From: Bradyrhizobium cosmicum | Lineage (GTDB): Bacteria; Pseudomonadota; Alphaproteobacteria; Rhizobiales; Xanthobacteraceae | Assembly (NCBI RefSeq): GCF_007290395.2 | Contig: NZ_CP041656.2 | Coordinates: 1,860,001 to 1,924,000, forward strand | Reading direction: 5' to 3' | DNA length: 64,000 bases | Shown: piece by piece, positions 1-11,763 of the stretch | How the letters are laid out: the number at the start of each line of letters is the position of its first letter | How positions within the stretch are numbered: the first letter of the stretch is position 1 | Made by a program: the position numbers and the translations under genes | The notes under the pieces: model-generated | Database searches by the model: none | Told to the model about the DNA's origin: nothing | The model's input: the letters and a program-made list of their open reading frames with translations, nothing else

Positions 1-609
1 AAGCGTTTCGCCGCGCTTGGCGGCGTGACCCCGCCGGCAAACGTCGCGCTGGACGAGATCGACGAGGCCTTCGCCGAATATGGCCGGCTGATCGCAAAGC
101 CGGCACGCGACGGATCGAGCTACGGACTGATCTTCGTCAACGCCAGGCAGGACCTCGTCGCCGTCCGCAATGCGGCCAAGCACGAAGACTATGTGATCGA
201 GCCCTACATCGCCGGCGTCGAGGCGACCTGCGGCGTGCTGGAGCGCCCCGATGGCTCGATCGTCTCGCTGCCGCCGATCGAGATCATTCCGGGCGAGGGC
301 AATTTCGACTACGCGGCAAAATATCTCCTGAAGTCGACCCAGGAGATCTGCCCCGGCCGTTTCGCCCCCGAGATCACCGCCGCGCTGAAGGACCAGGCGA
401 TGCTGGTGCACCGGGCGATGTCCTGTACCGGCTATTCCCGCTCGGACTTCATCGTCTCGGACAAGGGGCTGGTCTATCTCGAGACCAACACGCTGCCGGG
501 GCTGACCAAGTCCTCGCTCTACCCCAAGGCGCTGAAAGCCGAGGGCATCGAGTTCGTCGACTTCCTGCGCGGCCTGGTCGACCTCGCCGTGCGCGGCGTG
601 CGTAAATAG
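1..609 (+). CDS. ddl: D-alanine--D-alanine ligase, C-terminal part (5' end outside window)
   Basis: Cytoplasmic ATP-grasp ligase joining two D-alanines for the peptidoglycan pentapeptide. The reading frame is open from base 1, so 202 residues, roughly the C-terminal two thirds, are visible. Seen: the ATP-grasp stretch IAKPARDGSSYGL, the segment EPYIAGVEATCGVL, and the Mg-binding end of the active site LETNTLPGLTKSSLYP. The position just before ftsQ-ftsA-ftsZ is the usual place of ddl in the division and cell-wall cluster. A 349-bp spacer separates it from ftsQ, more than is common in this cluster. Family identity is firm; assignment to a ddlA or ddlB subtype is not attempted. Confidence 0.95.
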   Translation, partial: KRFAALGGVTPPANVALDEIDEAFAEYGRLIAKPARDGSSYGLIFVNARQDLVAVRNAAKHEDYVIEPYIAGVEATCGVLERPDGSIVSLPPIEIIPGEGNFDYAAKYLLKSTQEICPGRFAPEITAALKDQAMLVHRAMSCTGYSRSDFIVSDKGLVYLETNTLPGLTKSSLYPKALKAEGIEFVDFLRGLVDLAVRGVRK

Positions 610-958
610 TTAGGACTGGTTAACGGCCAAACCGGCGAAACGACCCGGTTTGGGGTCCAAATCCGGTAAAATGCCGGACATTGCGGCATAAATACCTCAC
701 TGGCTTCAGCAAAAAGCATCCCGCGTTAACGAACTTTACCTTTTGTTTACCAGGACATCCGAAGGTTAACGCTGGCGGCGCATATGGCGTTTTGGCTGCC
801 GGCGCGTGAGCTGTTTCGGGTGATGTCACCTCCAGCGAACGCTTTGAACGGGAGAGGCTTCTTCTGCTGAAGACCAGTACCCGGCCCGGCAAGTTCGAGA
901 CGTCATGTTCGCCAGGATCCGCGCGGTGTCGCGGGGAAACTGTTGACGAGCTCGTGCA
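610..958. other. Intergenic region between ddl and ftsQ
   Basis: This 349-bp stretch has no supportable gene. It holds three GTTAAC hexamers (619-624, 725-730, 765-770) and an AT-richer stretch around 720-755. It probably carries the ftsQAZ promoter, because ddl and ftsQ are too far apart for tight coupling. The hexamers resemble CtrA half-sites, but no good TTAA-N7-TTAA pair was found, so no regulator is assigned. Confidence 0.4.
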
Positions 959-1993
959 ATGGATGGAGCAGGAAGCCTCACCCGGTCGTTCTTCAGATCG
1001 CTGAGGCCCCAAGCTGACCTGAAAGCGGCCGCTATCGGAGCGGTCGTGCTTCTGCGCGAGTGGGTTCAGGAGAAGCTCGACTCCAAGCGTGACCGCGCTG
1101 CCGCCCGAGCCAAGAGCAGGTCCAGCACCAAAGCCAGGCCCGTGGTCGAGCGCGAGCAGCCGCCGCGGCTGGTTGCGCTGGTCGAGCGCTATGCGCCGCG
1201 CCGGGTCGGGATCACCATGACCGTGCTGCTGCTGCTGGGAAGCTGCGGCTTCGGCATCGTCAAGGGCGGTCATCTTCAGGATTTCATCACGGCGGTCAGC
1301 GATGCCCGCAACGCGATGGCCAATTCCGCGGGCTTCCGCATCACCTCCGTCGTGATCAACGGCCGCAAGCAGCTCAGCCAGGACGAGATCCTCGCGGTCG
1401 GCGGCGTCAGCGGCCGTTCCTCGCTGCTGTTCCTCGACGCCGACGCCGTGCGCGACAAGCTCAAGGCCAATCCCTGGATCGCTGATGCGACCGTGCTGAA
1501 GCTCTATCCGGGCCGGCTGATGATCGACATCACCGAGCGTCAGGCGTTTGCGCTGTGGCAGGAGGCCGGCCGGCTCTCCGTCATCGCCGATGACGGCGCC
1601 GTGCTCGAACCATATGTGTCGCGCCGGTTCCTGTCGCTGCCGCTCGTGGTCGGCAAGGGAGCCGACACGCAGGCACGCGATTTCCTGGCTCTGCTGGCGC
1701 GCTATCCGCAGGTCAATTCGGTGACCAAGGCCGCGATCTATGTCGGCGAGCGGCGCTGGAACCTGAGGCTCAAGGACGGTCTCGATATCCGCCTGCCCGA
1801 GCAGGACGTCGGCAACGCGCTCGCGATGCTGTCCAGGCTCGACAAGGAGGACAGGCTGTTCTCGCGCGACATCGTCGCCGTCGACATGCGCCTGCCGGAT
1901 CGCCTGGTGGTGCAGCTGTCCGACGACGCCGCCAAGGCGCGCGAAGATCTGTTCAAGGACAAGAAGAAGAAAAAGGCCGGGGACGCTGCATGA
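959..1993 (+). CDS. ftsQ: Cell division protein FtsQ
   Basis: Bitopic divisome protein linking FtsA/FtsZ-side assembly to FtsBL and the septal synthase. The 344-aa product has a basic cytoplasmic N-terminus, one membrane helix at about residues 84-101, a POTRA domain at about 125-193 (FRITSVVINGRKQLSQDEIL through LYPGRLMIDITERQAFALW), and the FtsQ C-terminal domain after that. The tail ends in a lysine-rich run. Its stop overlaps the ftsA start by 4 bp (ATGA), indicating translational coupling. The ATG at 959 is the only start giving a full cytoplasmic tail. Confidence 0.96.
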   Translation: MDGAGSLTRSFFRSLRPQADLKAAAIGAVVLLREWVQEKLDSKRDRAAARAKSRSSTKARPVVEREQPPRLVALVERYAPRRVGITMTVLLLLGSCGFGIVKGGHLQDFITAVSDARNAMANSAGFRITSVVINGRKQLSQDEILAVGGVSGRSSLLFLDADAVRDKLKANPWIADATVLKLYPGRLMIDITERQAFALWQEAGRLSVIADDGAVLEPYVSRRFLSLPLVVGKGADTQARDFLALLARYPQVNSVTKAAIYVGERRWNLRLKDGLDIRLPEQDVGNALAMLSRLDKEDRLFSRDIVAVDMRLPDRLVVQLSDDAAKAREDLFKDKKKKKAGDAA

Positions 1994-3312
1994 CCGGTCT
2001 TGATCGCACCCAGACGCCGAAGACACGCCAGATGCCGCACAAGCGCGGCGGCCTGGTCGCCTGTCTCGACATCGGCACCAGCAAGATCGCCTGCATGATC
2101 GCGCGGCTGAAGCCGTCGGCGCCGAGCGACGCGTTGCGCGGCCGCACCCATGCGGTTGAACTGATCGGCTACAGCCAGATCCAGTCGCGCGGCATGAAGG
2201 CCGGCGCGGTGGTGGATCTTGCCGAATGCGAGCAGGGGGTCCGCCAGGCCGTTGGACTTGCTGAGAAAATGGCCAAGGTGCGGGTCGATTCCGTGCTGCT
2301 GTCGGTGTCCGGTGGCCGGCTCTCCGGCCAGCTGGTCGAAGCCGCGGCCGACATTCGCGGCGGCGCCGTGACGCCGGCCGACGTCAGCCGCGTCACCTCC
2401 ACCGGCATGCGCCACGCCACCGGCGAAGGCCGCACCGTGCTGCACGCACTGCCGGTCGGCTACACGCTCGATGGCGTCAAGGGCATCCGCGATCCCCGCG
2501 GCATGGTCGCCCACCAGTTCGGCGTCGACATGAACGTCGTCACCTGCGACGCCACCGTGGCGCGGAATCTGATGCTGGCGGTGGAACGCTGCCACATCAA
2601 CGTCGAAGCCATGGCGGCGAGCCCCTATGTGGCCGGCCTGTCAGTGCTGACCGACGACGAGGCCGATCTCGGCGCCGCCGTCGTCGAGATGGGCGCAGGC
2701 ACCACCACCATCGCGGTCTATGCCGGCGGCCGTTTCGTGCACGCGGCGGGTTTTGCGGTCGGCGGGCAACACATCACGATGGATCTCGCGCGCGGACTCT
2801 CGGCGACCATTGCCGATGCCGAGCGAATCAAGACGTTATACGGGACCGTCATCACCGGCGGATCGGACTCGCGTGAGCTGATGTCTGTACCGACAGCCGG
2901 TGACGAGCAGGATCTGCCACAGATCGTCTCCCGCGCGACCATCGCCAATATCGTCAAGCACCGTGCCGAGGAAGTCTTCGAAATGGTTCGGGACAAGCTG
3001 AAGGATTCGCCCTTCGCCTCAGAGCCGAACGGCCGCGTCGTGCTCTCGGGCGGCGCCTCCCAGCTCACCGGCCTCGTCGAACTCGGCACGCAAATTCTCG
3101 GCCGGCCCGTGCGGGTCGGACGTCCGCTCGGTTTTGGTCGGCTGCCCAACGAGGCGAAGAACGCCGCGTTCGCGGTGCCGGCCGGTCTCCTTGTCTACCC
3201 GCAATATGTTCACCAGGAACATGTCGAACCGCGGCATACGCGGCAGCAGGTCAGGACAGGGACCGGCGGTTATTTCGGAAAGGTCGGACGATGGCTACGC
3301 GAGGGCTTCTGA
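1990..3312 (+). CDS. ftsA: Cell division protein FtsA
   Basis: Actin-like ATPase that tethers FtsZ filaments to the membrane. The 440-aa product shows the actin-fold phosphate-1 motif LDIGTSK at residues 26-32, the SHS2/1C region in the first third, and phosphate-2 VVEMGAGTTTIAVY at about 230-243. The end is short and basic-amphipathic (GYFGKVGRWLREGF), as expected of the FtsA membrane-targeting helix. The start overlaps ftsQ by 4 bp; ftsZ follows after 87 bp. Length is typical for alphaproteobacteria. Confidence 0.97.
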   Translation: MTGLDRTQTPKTRQMPHKRGGLVACLDIGTSKIACMIARLKPSAPSDALRGRTHAVELIGYSQIQSRGMKAGAVVDLAECEQGVRQAVGLAEKMAKVRVDSVLLSVSGGRLSGQLVEAAADIRGGAVTPADVSRVTSTGMRHATGEGRTVLHALPVGYTLDGVKGIRDPRGMVAHQFGVDMNVVTCDATVARNLMLAVERCHINVEAMAASPYVAGLSVLTDDEADLGAAVVEMGAGTTTIAVYAGGRFVHAAGFAVGGQHITMDLARGLSATIADAERIKTLYGTVITGGSDSRELMSVPTAGDEQDLPQIVSRATIANIVKHRAEEVFEMVRDKLKDSPFASEPNGRVVLSGGASQLTGLVELGTQILGRPVRVGRPLGFGRLPNEAKNAAFAVPAGLLVYPQYVHQEHVEPRHTRQQVRTGTGGYFGKVGRWLREGF

Positions 3313-3399
3313 TGACCGATTTCCGCAATTCCCGACTTTCATCAACTCCCGCGGCCGCCGGCCGGGGCGAACCCACGCGCGCGTGATCGAGAGGCAAAC

Positions 3400-5193
3400 A
3401 TGACCATCAGCATCAATGTTCCTGATATTCACGAACTGAAGCCCCGGATCACCGTGTTCGGCGTCGGCGGCGCCGGTGGCAACGCCGTCAACAACATGAT
3501 CACGGCGGGCCTGCAGGGCGTCGACTTCGTGGTCGCCAACACCGACGCGCAGGCGCTGACGATGTCGAAGGCGCAGCGCATCGTGCAGATGGGCACGGCG
3601 GCAACGCAGGGCCTTGGCGCAGGCTCGCAGCCGGTGGTCGGCGCGGCCGCGGCCGAAGAGGTGATGGACGAACTCCGCGACCATCTCTCCGGCGCCAACA
3701 TGGTATTCGTCACCGCCGGCATGGGCGGCGGCACCGGTACAGGTGCTGCTCCCGTCATCGCCAAGATCGCGCGCGAGATGGGCATCCTCACCGTCGGTGT
3801 CGTGACCAAGCCCTTCCACTTCGAAGGCCAGCGCCGCATGCGCACCGCTGAAGCCGGCATCAGCGAGCTTCACAAGGTCGTCGATACGCTCCTGATCATC
3901 CCGAACCAGAACCTGTTCCGGGTCGCCAACGAGAAGACCACCTTCGCCGACGCCTTCGCGATGGCCGACCAGGTGCTGTACTCCGGCGTTGCCTGCATCA
4001 CCGACCTGATGGTCAAGGAAGGCCTGATCAACCTCGACTTCGCCGACGTGAGAGCGGTGATGAAGGAAATGGGCAAGGCGATGATGGGGACGGGCGAGGC
4101 GTCCGGCGACAAGCGCGCGCTGACCGCCGCTGAAGCTGCGATCGCCAACCCGCTGATCGATGACAGCTCGATGAAGGGCGCCAAGGGCCTCCTCATCTCC
4201 ATCACCGGCGGCAAGGACCTCACGCTGTTCGAGGTCGATGAAGCCGCGACCCGCATCCGCGAGGAAGTCGACCAGGATGCCAACATCATCGTCGGCGCAA
4301 CCTTCGACGAAGCGCTCGACGGCCTGATCCGCGTCTCGGTCGTTGCCACCGGCATCGAGCAGGCTGCGATCGCCCGCAACAGCCAGGCCACCAGCGCTCC
4401 GGTTGCGAACGCGGCGGCGCCGCAGGTGCAGCAGGCTCCCGCAGCTCCGGCGGTTGCCGCCGAGAGCCGTCTTGCCGACCTGACCGCGCGGCTCCGCGCC
4501 GACAACCAGCGGCTGGCCGAGCGTGCCCAGAAACTGGAAGGTCAAATCCCGGCCGCCACGTCCGCGCCTGTTGCGCCGCGTCCGAATGTCGAGCGTGCGG
4601 CGCTCGCGGCGATCGCCGCCGCGGTTGCGGACGTTCCGCAGGCGCCCGCGCCGATGCAGACCTATGGCGACGTCACCGTGCGCCCGATTGCGCAGAAGCC
4701 GACGCTGTTCCCGGAGCCCGAGCAGGCGCCGATGGCCATGCATGAGCCGATGACGCCAGAAACCTTCATTCCGCCGCAGGCCGAGCGTGCGCCGATGCGT
4801 ACGCCGCGGATGCCGCGGATCGAGGAACTGCCGATGCCGGCCCAGGCCGAGCTTCGTCAGGCCCGCGGCGAGGTTGAAGAAGAGACCCCGCAGAAGAGCC
4901 GCCTGTCGCTGCTCCAGCGCCTCGCCAATGTCGGCCTCGGCCGCCGCGACGAGGAGAGCGAGGCGCCGATCGCTGCCCGCACCGCCGGTCCCGCGATGCC
5001 GCCGCTGCCCGATCGCCGGCCGCAGAAGAGCGTGGCGCAGCAGATCGCAGCCACCGAGCCGGTATCAGAGTATGCCCGTCGTCCCGCGCCGCAGGGCCTG
5101 GACATGCATGGCCGCCCGGCGCCTGTTGCGCCGGCGCCACAGGGCGACGACCATCTTGATATCCCGGCCTTCCTGCGGCGTCAGGCGACCTGA
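3400..5193 (+). CDS. ftsZ: Cell division protein FtsZ, long-linker form
   Basis: Tubulin-like GTPase forming the Z ring. The tubulin domain covers about residues 17-320, with the signature loop [10 protein letters not shown] near residues 108-117 and [11 protein letters not shown] near the N-terminus. At 597 aa the protein is far longer than the ~385 aa of E. coli. The excess is a Pro/Ala/Gln-rich disordered linker (about 325-585), as in other alphaproteobacteria. It ends with the conserved C-terminal peptide [10 protein letters not shown], which binds FtsA and other partners. A strong intrinsic terminator follows 26 bp after the stop. Confidence 0.98.
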   Translation: MTISINVPDIHELKPRITVFGVGGAGGNAVNNMITAGLQGVDFVVANTDAQALTMSKAQRIVQMGTAATQGLGAGSQPVVGAAAAEEVMDELRDHLSGANMVFVTAGMGGGTGTGAAPVIAKIAREMGILTVGVVTKPFHFEGQRRMRTAEAGISELHKVVDTLLIIPNQNLFRVANEKTTFADAFAMADQVLYSGVACITDLMVKEGLINLDFADVRAVMKEMGKAMMGTGEASGDKRALTAAEAAIANPLIDDSSMKGAKGLLISITGGKDLTLFEVDEAATRIREEVDQDANIIVGATFDEALDGLIRVSVVATGIEQAAIARNSQATSAPVANAAAPQVQQAPAAPAVAAESRLADLTARLRADNQRLAERAQKLEGQIPAATSAPVAPRPNVERAALAAIAAAVADVPQAPAPMQTYGDVTVRPIAQKPTLFPEPEQAPMAMHEPMTPETFIPPQAERAPMRTPRMPRIEELPMPAQAELRQARGEVEEETPQKSRLSLLQRLANVGLGRRDEESEAPIAARTAGPAMPPLPDRRPQKSVAQQIAATEPVSEYARRPAPQGLDMHGRPAPVAPAPQGDDHLDIPAFLRRQAT

Positions 5194-5218
5194 GGATTGT
5201 TACAATAAGGCAGACGAA

Positions 5219-5257
5219 AAAAGGTCCCGGCGGGAAGCTTGCCGGGACCTTTCCTTT
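5219..5257 (+). terminator. Rho-independent terminator after ftsZ
   Basis: The perfect 9-bp stem GGTCCCGGC (5223-5231) pairs with GCCGGGACC (5241-5249) across a 9-nt loop. It is preceded by an A-run and followed by TTTCCTTT, so the stem extends by A-T pairs. It ends the ftsQAZ transcript and separates it from lpxC. Confidence 0.9.
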
Positions 5258-5552
5258 GGTCTCGCAAATATCCGGATGGCGCGCTCAAGCAACTGATTTT
5301 AAATCATTAATTACTGGTTCGGTGGTTCAGTAAAGCTGCTGATATCGGCCCCGAAACTCGGCGCAATTTGGTTAAGCCTTGGCGCGAATACGGCAGGTTT
5401 GGGGTAACAATCGGTAAAAAAGCGTGAGTTGGCGCTGTTTGAGGCAGTGATTATGGTTTGCCGTGACTTGGGGATACTGAGATTCGGACGGTCGATCTCG
5501 ATCAGTCGGGTTCAGTATAAGTCGCAGTGGGTCGTAGTGGGGCGGGTTCCTG
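5258..5552. other. Leader region between ftsZ terminator and lpxC
   Basis: No gene is supportable here. The region is AT-richer than its surroundings (for example around 5290-5345) and must contain the lpxC promoter, because the ftsZ terminator lies upstream. I could not place -35 and -10 boxes with confidence. Confidence 0.4.
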
Positions 5553-6515
5553 ATGAAATTTAGCCGGCAAACAACGCTTCGTGCGCAAGCCACCGTGGCC
5601 GGCGTCGGCGTTCATTCCGGTCTTCCCGTCACCCTCACGCTGGGACCTGCACCTGTTGACGCAGGTTTTATTTTTGTCCGCACCGGCCTTGAGGGAAGTG
5701 ACCGCGAAGTCCAGGCGACCGCCGATCAGGTGATCGCGACCGATTTTGCCACCGTCCTCGGTGATCGCAGCGGTCCGCTGGTGTCCACCGCCGAGCATGT
5801 GCTCGCTGCGCTGCGTGGCATGGGCGTCGACAACGCCACCATCGAGATCGACGGCCCGGAAGTGCCGATCATGGACGGCAGCGCCGCTGCCTTTGTTGCG
5901 GCGATCGACCAGGCGGGCATCGTCAATCAGCCGGCGCAGCGCCGTTTCATTCAGGTTTTGAAGCCGGTCTCGGTCAAGATCGGCGACTCCTTCGGCGAGA
6001 TCCGGCCTTATGCCAATGGGTTCCGCGCCGAGGTCGAGATCGACTTCACCAATCCCGTGATCGGCCAGCAGAGCTACGATATCGACCTGAGCCCGGAACG
6101 CTTCCGCCGCGAAGTCGGCCGCGCCCGGACGTTTGGACTGATGTGCGACGTCGCGCGGCTGTGGAGCGCGGGTTACGCCCTCGGCGCCTCCTTCGACAAC
6201 ACCGTCGTGTTCGACGACGAGCGGCTGCTCAACACCGAGGGCCTGCGCTACGCCGACGAATGCGTTCGCCACAAGGTGCTGGACGTGATCGGCGACCTCG
6301 CGCTGGCCGGCCTGCCGCTGCTTGGCGCCTACCGCTCGCGCCGTGGCGGCCACAAGCTCAACCATGCTGTGCTGACCGCGCTGCTCGCCGATCGTACCGC
6401 CTGGCGGGTGGTTGAGGGCGAGGCAGCCCGCCGCACCACGCGTCCCGTGGCCGAAACCGGTCGCAGCATCGTCGGCGGCCGGATCGCTGCGGCCTACGGC
6501 CCGGACGTGTCCTGA
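5553..6515 (+). CDS. lpxC: UDP-3-O-acyl-N-acetylglucosamine deacetylase LpxC
   Basis: Zinc enzyme for the committed step of lipid A synthesis, acting in the cytoplasm. The 320-aa product has the two-lobed LpxC layout. The first zinc histidine is in STAEHVLAALRGMGVDN (about residue 82). The pair HKVLDVIGDLAL supplies the second histidine and the aspartate. GGHKLNHAVL carries the catalytic histidine. Its place after ftsZ is conserved in many proteobacteria. It has its own promoter region because a terminator lies upstream. Length matches the family. Confidence 0.97.
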   Translation: MKFSRQTTLRAQATVAGVGVHSGLPVTLTLGPAPVDAGFIFVRTGLEGSDREVQATADQVIATDFATVLGDRSGPLVSTAEHVLAALRGMGVDNATIEIDGPEVPIMDGSAAAFVAAIDQAGIVNQPAQRRFIQVLKPVSVKIGDSFGEIRPYANGFRAEVEIDFTNPVIGQQSYDIDLSPERFRREVGRARTFGLMCDVARLWSAGYALGASFDNTVVFDDERLLNTEGLRYADECVRHKVLDVIGDLALAGLPLLGAYRSRRGGHKLNHAVLTALLADRTAWRVVEGEAARRTTRPVAETGRSIVGGRIAAAYGPDVS

Positions 6516-6773
6516 CAGCTCTGCTGTCCCGGCATCCGCTGCCCCCGGCACGGCTGCGGAATTAACCCGGGAAACTCCTGGTAACGATGATCGGCTAGGA
6601 TTGCGGCGCGTTCGCCTTAATCCGGGCGAAATGCCTGCCTATCCGGTTGGTTAGAGATCGTTTTTCGGTTACAGCGGCGTGGTCGCATGGCAGGCACCAC
6701 GGTTACATTTCGCGCCCATGACGGGGTCATGGGCAGGCGAGCACCGCACCACAGGGCGTCAGGGCTTAAACTC

Positions 6774-7664
6774 ATGTCGGCACAGCGTATGACGCGCGGA
6801 TATCTGTCGGTCTCCTCGCGAGCCCGTGGGCTGCTTCAGGCCGCCATCTTTGTCGTGCTCGCGCTGCCGCTGGCCGGCTGCGGCACCGGCTCGCTCTGGG
6901 ACAAGTTCACCGCCAAGGACGACACCTTCGTCGAGGAGCCCGCCGACAAGATCTACAATGAGGGCCTGTACCTCATGAACGAGAAGAAGGACATGAAGGC
7001 GGCGAACAAGAAGTTCGAAGAGGTCGACCGCCAGCATCCTTATTCCGACTGGGCCCGCAAATCGCTGCTGATGTCGGCCTACGCGTCTTACCAGGGCGGC
7101 GACTTCGACGGCTGCATCGGCGCCGCGACCCGCTACGTCACGCTGCATCCCGGCAGCCCGGACGCGGCCTATGCGCAATACCTGATCGCCGCCTCGCATT
7201 ACGACCAGATCCCGGACATCAGCCGCGACCAGGCCCGCACCGAGAAAGCGATCGCCGCGCTCGAAGAGGTGGTGCGCAAATATCCGACGTCCGAATATGC
7301 GACCTCGGCCAAGGCCAAGATCGAAGGCGCGCGCGACCAGCTCGCCGGCAAGGAAATGAACGTCGGCCGCTACTACATGCAGAAGCGCGACTACACGGCG
7401 GCGATCAACCGCTACAAGGCCGTCGTGACGCAGTACCAGACCACCCGCCACGTCGAGGAAGCGCTGTTCCGGCTGACCGAGGCCTATATGGCGATCGGCA
7501 TCGTCGGCGAGGCGCAGACGGCGGCCGCCGTGCTTGGGCACAATTTTCCTGACAGCCGCTGGTACAAGGACGCCTATAATCTTGTAAAATCCGGCGGTCT
7601 CGAACCGAGCGAGAATCAGGGGTCCTGGATAAGCCGGACCTTCAAGAAGATTGGTCTCGGCTAG
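6774..7664 (+). CDS. bamD: Outer membrane assembly lipoprotein BamD
   Basis: Essential lipoprotein of the BAM beta-barrel insertion complex. Starting at the ATG at 6774 gives 296 aa with a lipoprotein signal peptide ending in lipobox LPLAGC (Cys36), followed by TPR-type helical repeats (YNEGLYLMNEKKDMKAANKK, then YPTSEYATSAKAKIEGARDQ). The frame extends upstream to 6687, but those residues would precede the signal peptide and look non-coding. A 258-bp gap separates it from lpxC, and recN begins 13 bp downstream. Confidence 0.93.
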   Translation: MSAQRMTRGYLSVSSRARGLLQAAIFVVLALPLAGCGTGSLWDKFTAKDDTFVEEPADKIYNEGLYLMNEKKDMKAANKKFEEVDRQHPYSDWARKSLLMSAYASYQGGDFDGCIGAATRYVTLHPGSPDAAYAQYLIAASHYDQIPDISRDQARTEKAIAALEEVVRKYPTSEYATSAKAKIEGARDQLAGKEMNVGRYYMQKRDYTAAINRYKAVVTQYQTTRHVEEALFRLTEAYMAIGIVGEAQTAAAVLGHNFPDSRWYKDAYNLVKSGGLEPSENQGSWISRTFKKIGLG

Positions 7665-7677
7665 GAAATTTGATTCC

Positions 7678-9348
7678 ATGCTGGCGCGTCTGTCGATCCG
7701 TGACATCGTCCTGATCGAACGGCTCGATATCGAATTCGCCACCGGACTTGCGGTTTTGACCGGCGAGACCGGTGCGGGCAAATCCATCCTGCTCGATGCC
7801 TTTGCGCTGGCGCTCGGCGGCCGTGGCGACGCCGGACTCGTGCGCCACGGCGCGGAGCAGGGGCAGGTCACTGCCGTGTTCGATATCCCCAAGAATCACC
7901 CCGCGACGACGATTCTGGCCGAGAACGGCCTCGATGACACCGGTGAGATGATTCTCCGCCGGGTGCAGCTCGCCGACGGCCGCACCCGCGCCTTCATCAA
8001 CGACCAGTCGATCAGCGTGCAGACGCTGAAGGCGGTCGGCACCGCTCTGGTCGAGATCCACGGCCAGCACGACGAGCGCGCGCTGGTCGATGCCGCCACC
8101 CACCGCCGCCTGCTGGATGCCTTTGCCGGGCTCGAAAAGGACGTTGCTGCCGTCGAATCGCTCTGGGATGCGCGCCGCACCGCCAACACCGCGCTGGAAG
8201 AGCATCGCGCCGGCATGGAGCGCGCCGCGCGCGAGGCGGACTATCTGCGCCACGCCTCCGACGAGCTGAAGCAGCTCGCGCCCAAGGATGGCGAGGAGAC
8301 CTCGCTGGCGTCCCGCCGCACCACCATGATGCAGGGCGAGAAGATCGCCTCCGACCTGCGCGAGGCGCAGGAGGTCGTCGGCGGCCACAACTCGCCGGTT
8401 GCGGCCCTCGCGGCCGCCGTCCGCCGGCTGGAGCGCCGCGGCGTCAATTCGCCGGCGCTGGTCGAGCCCGCGGTGAAGGCGATCGACATCGCGATCAACG
8501 CGCTGGAGGAAGCCGACCAGCATCTCCAGGCCGCGCTCGCCGCGACCGATTTCGATCCGTCCGAGCTCGAGCGCATCGAGGAGCGGCTGTTCAGCTTGCG
8601 CGCCGCCTCGCGCAAATATTCGACGCCGGTCGATGGGCTTGCCGCGCTTGCCGCCAAATACGCCGCCGATGTCGTGCTGATCGATGCCGGCGCCTCGCGG
8701 TTGAAGAAGCTGGAGCAGGCCGCGATCGAGGCAGATGGCCGCTATGCGGCCGCCGCCAAGAAGCTGTCGCTGGCGCGGCAGAAGTCGGCCGAGAAGCTCA
8801 ACAAGGCCGTCAATGCCGAACTCGCGCCGCTCAAGCTCGACCGCGCCAGGTTCATGACCCAGGTCGCGACCGACGAGGCGGCGCCGGGCCCGCAGGGTTT
8901 CGACCGCGTCGAGTTCTGGGTGCAGACCAATCCGGGCACCAAGCCGGGTCCGATGATGAAGGTCGCCTCCGGCGGCGAGCTCTCGCGCTTCCTGCTGGCG
9001 CTCAAGGTCGTGTTGTCCGACCGCGGCTCGGCGCCGACGCTCGTCTTCGACGAAATCGACACCGGCGTCGGCGGCGCGGTCGCGGATGCCATCGGCGCCC
9101 GGCTGGCGCGGCTGGCCGGCAAGGTGCAGGTGATGGCCGTCACCCATGCCCCTCAGGTTGCCGCCCGTGCCGACCAGCATTTGCTGATCTCGAAGGACGC
9201 GCTGGACAAGGGCAAGCGCGTCGCCACCCGCGTCAACACACTGGCCGCCGACCACCGCCGCGAAGAGATCGCCCGCATGCTCGCCGGCGCCGAGATCACC
9301 GCCGAGGCGAGGGCGGCCGCGGACCGGTTGCTCAAGGCGGCAAGCTAG
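7678..9348 (+). CDS. recN: DNA repair protein RecN
   Basis: SMC-like ATPase acting early in double-strand break repair. The ATG at 7678 follows AGGAAATTTGATTCC and gives 556 aa, the usual RecN length. Walker A GETGAGKS lies at residues 29-36, followed by a long coiled-coil middle. The ABC signature SGGELSRFLLALK is near residue 430, then Walker B LVFDEIDTGVGG near 455 and the H-loop VMAVTHAPQVAARAD. Nine extra codons upstream (to 7651) overlap the bamD end and are not needed. Probably cotranscribed with bamD. Confidence 0.97.
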   Translation: MLARLSIRDIVLIERLDIEFATGLAVLTGETGAGKSILLDAFALALGGRGDAGLVRHGAEQGQVTAVFDIPKNHPATTILAENGLDDTGEMILRRVQLADGRTRAFINDQSISVQTLKAVGTALVEIHGQHDERALVDAATHRRLLDAFAGLEKDVAAVESLWDARRTANTALEEHRAGMERAAREADYLRHASDELKQLAPKDGEETSLASRRTTMMQGEKIASDLREAQEVVGGHNSPVAALAAAVRRLERRGVNSPALVEPAVKAIDIAINALEEADQHLQAALAATDFDPSELERIEERLFSLRAASRKYSTPVDGLAALAAKYAADVVLIDAGASRLKKLEQAAIEADGRYAAAAKKLSLARQKSAEKLNKAVNAELAPLKLDRARFMTQVATDEAAPGPQGFDRVEFWVQTNPGTKPGPMMKVASGGELSRFLLALKVVLSDRGSAPTLVFDEIDTGVGGAVADAIGARLARLAGKVQVMAVTHAPQVAARADQHLLISKDALDKGKRVATRVNTLAADHRREEIARMLAGAEITAEARAAADRLLKAAS

Positions 9349-11652
<2,304 letters not shown>

Positions 11653-11664
11653 GGGGCTCTCGGC

Positions 11665-11743
11665 GTCATTGCGAGGAGCGAAGCGACGAAGCAATCCAGA
11701 CCCACGGTGACGGTCTGGATTGCTTCGCTGCGCTCGCAATGAC
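11665..11743. repeat. Palindromic repeat, GTCATTGCGAG type, copy 1
   Basis: A 79-bp inverted repeat opening GTCATTGCGAGGAGCGAAGC and closing GCTGCGCTCGCAATGAC, with arms meeting at AATCCAGAC / GTCTGGATT. It is nearly the same as the copy at 55579-55656. It lies between the converging ligA and MFS genes, where the hairpin could also end transcripts from both sides. Confidence 0.85.
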
Positions 11744-11763
11744 GGGGAGAGGACGCGCCGCCC

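Noticed and set aside
725..770. Possible CtrA sites near ftsQ
   Set aside because: GTTAAC hexamers are present but no TTAA-N7-TTAA pair; chance cannot be excluded.
7642..9255. Long minus-strand frame (537 codons) opposite recN
   Set aside because: It is the antisense of recN; high-GC codon bias opens such frames. Its residues are Arg/Gly/His/Ala-rich without domains.
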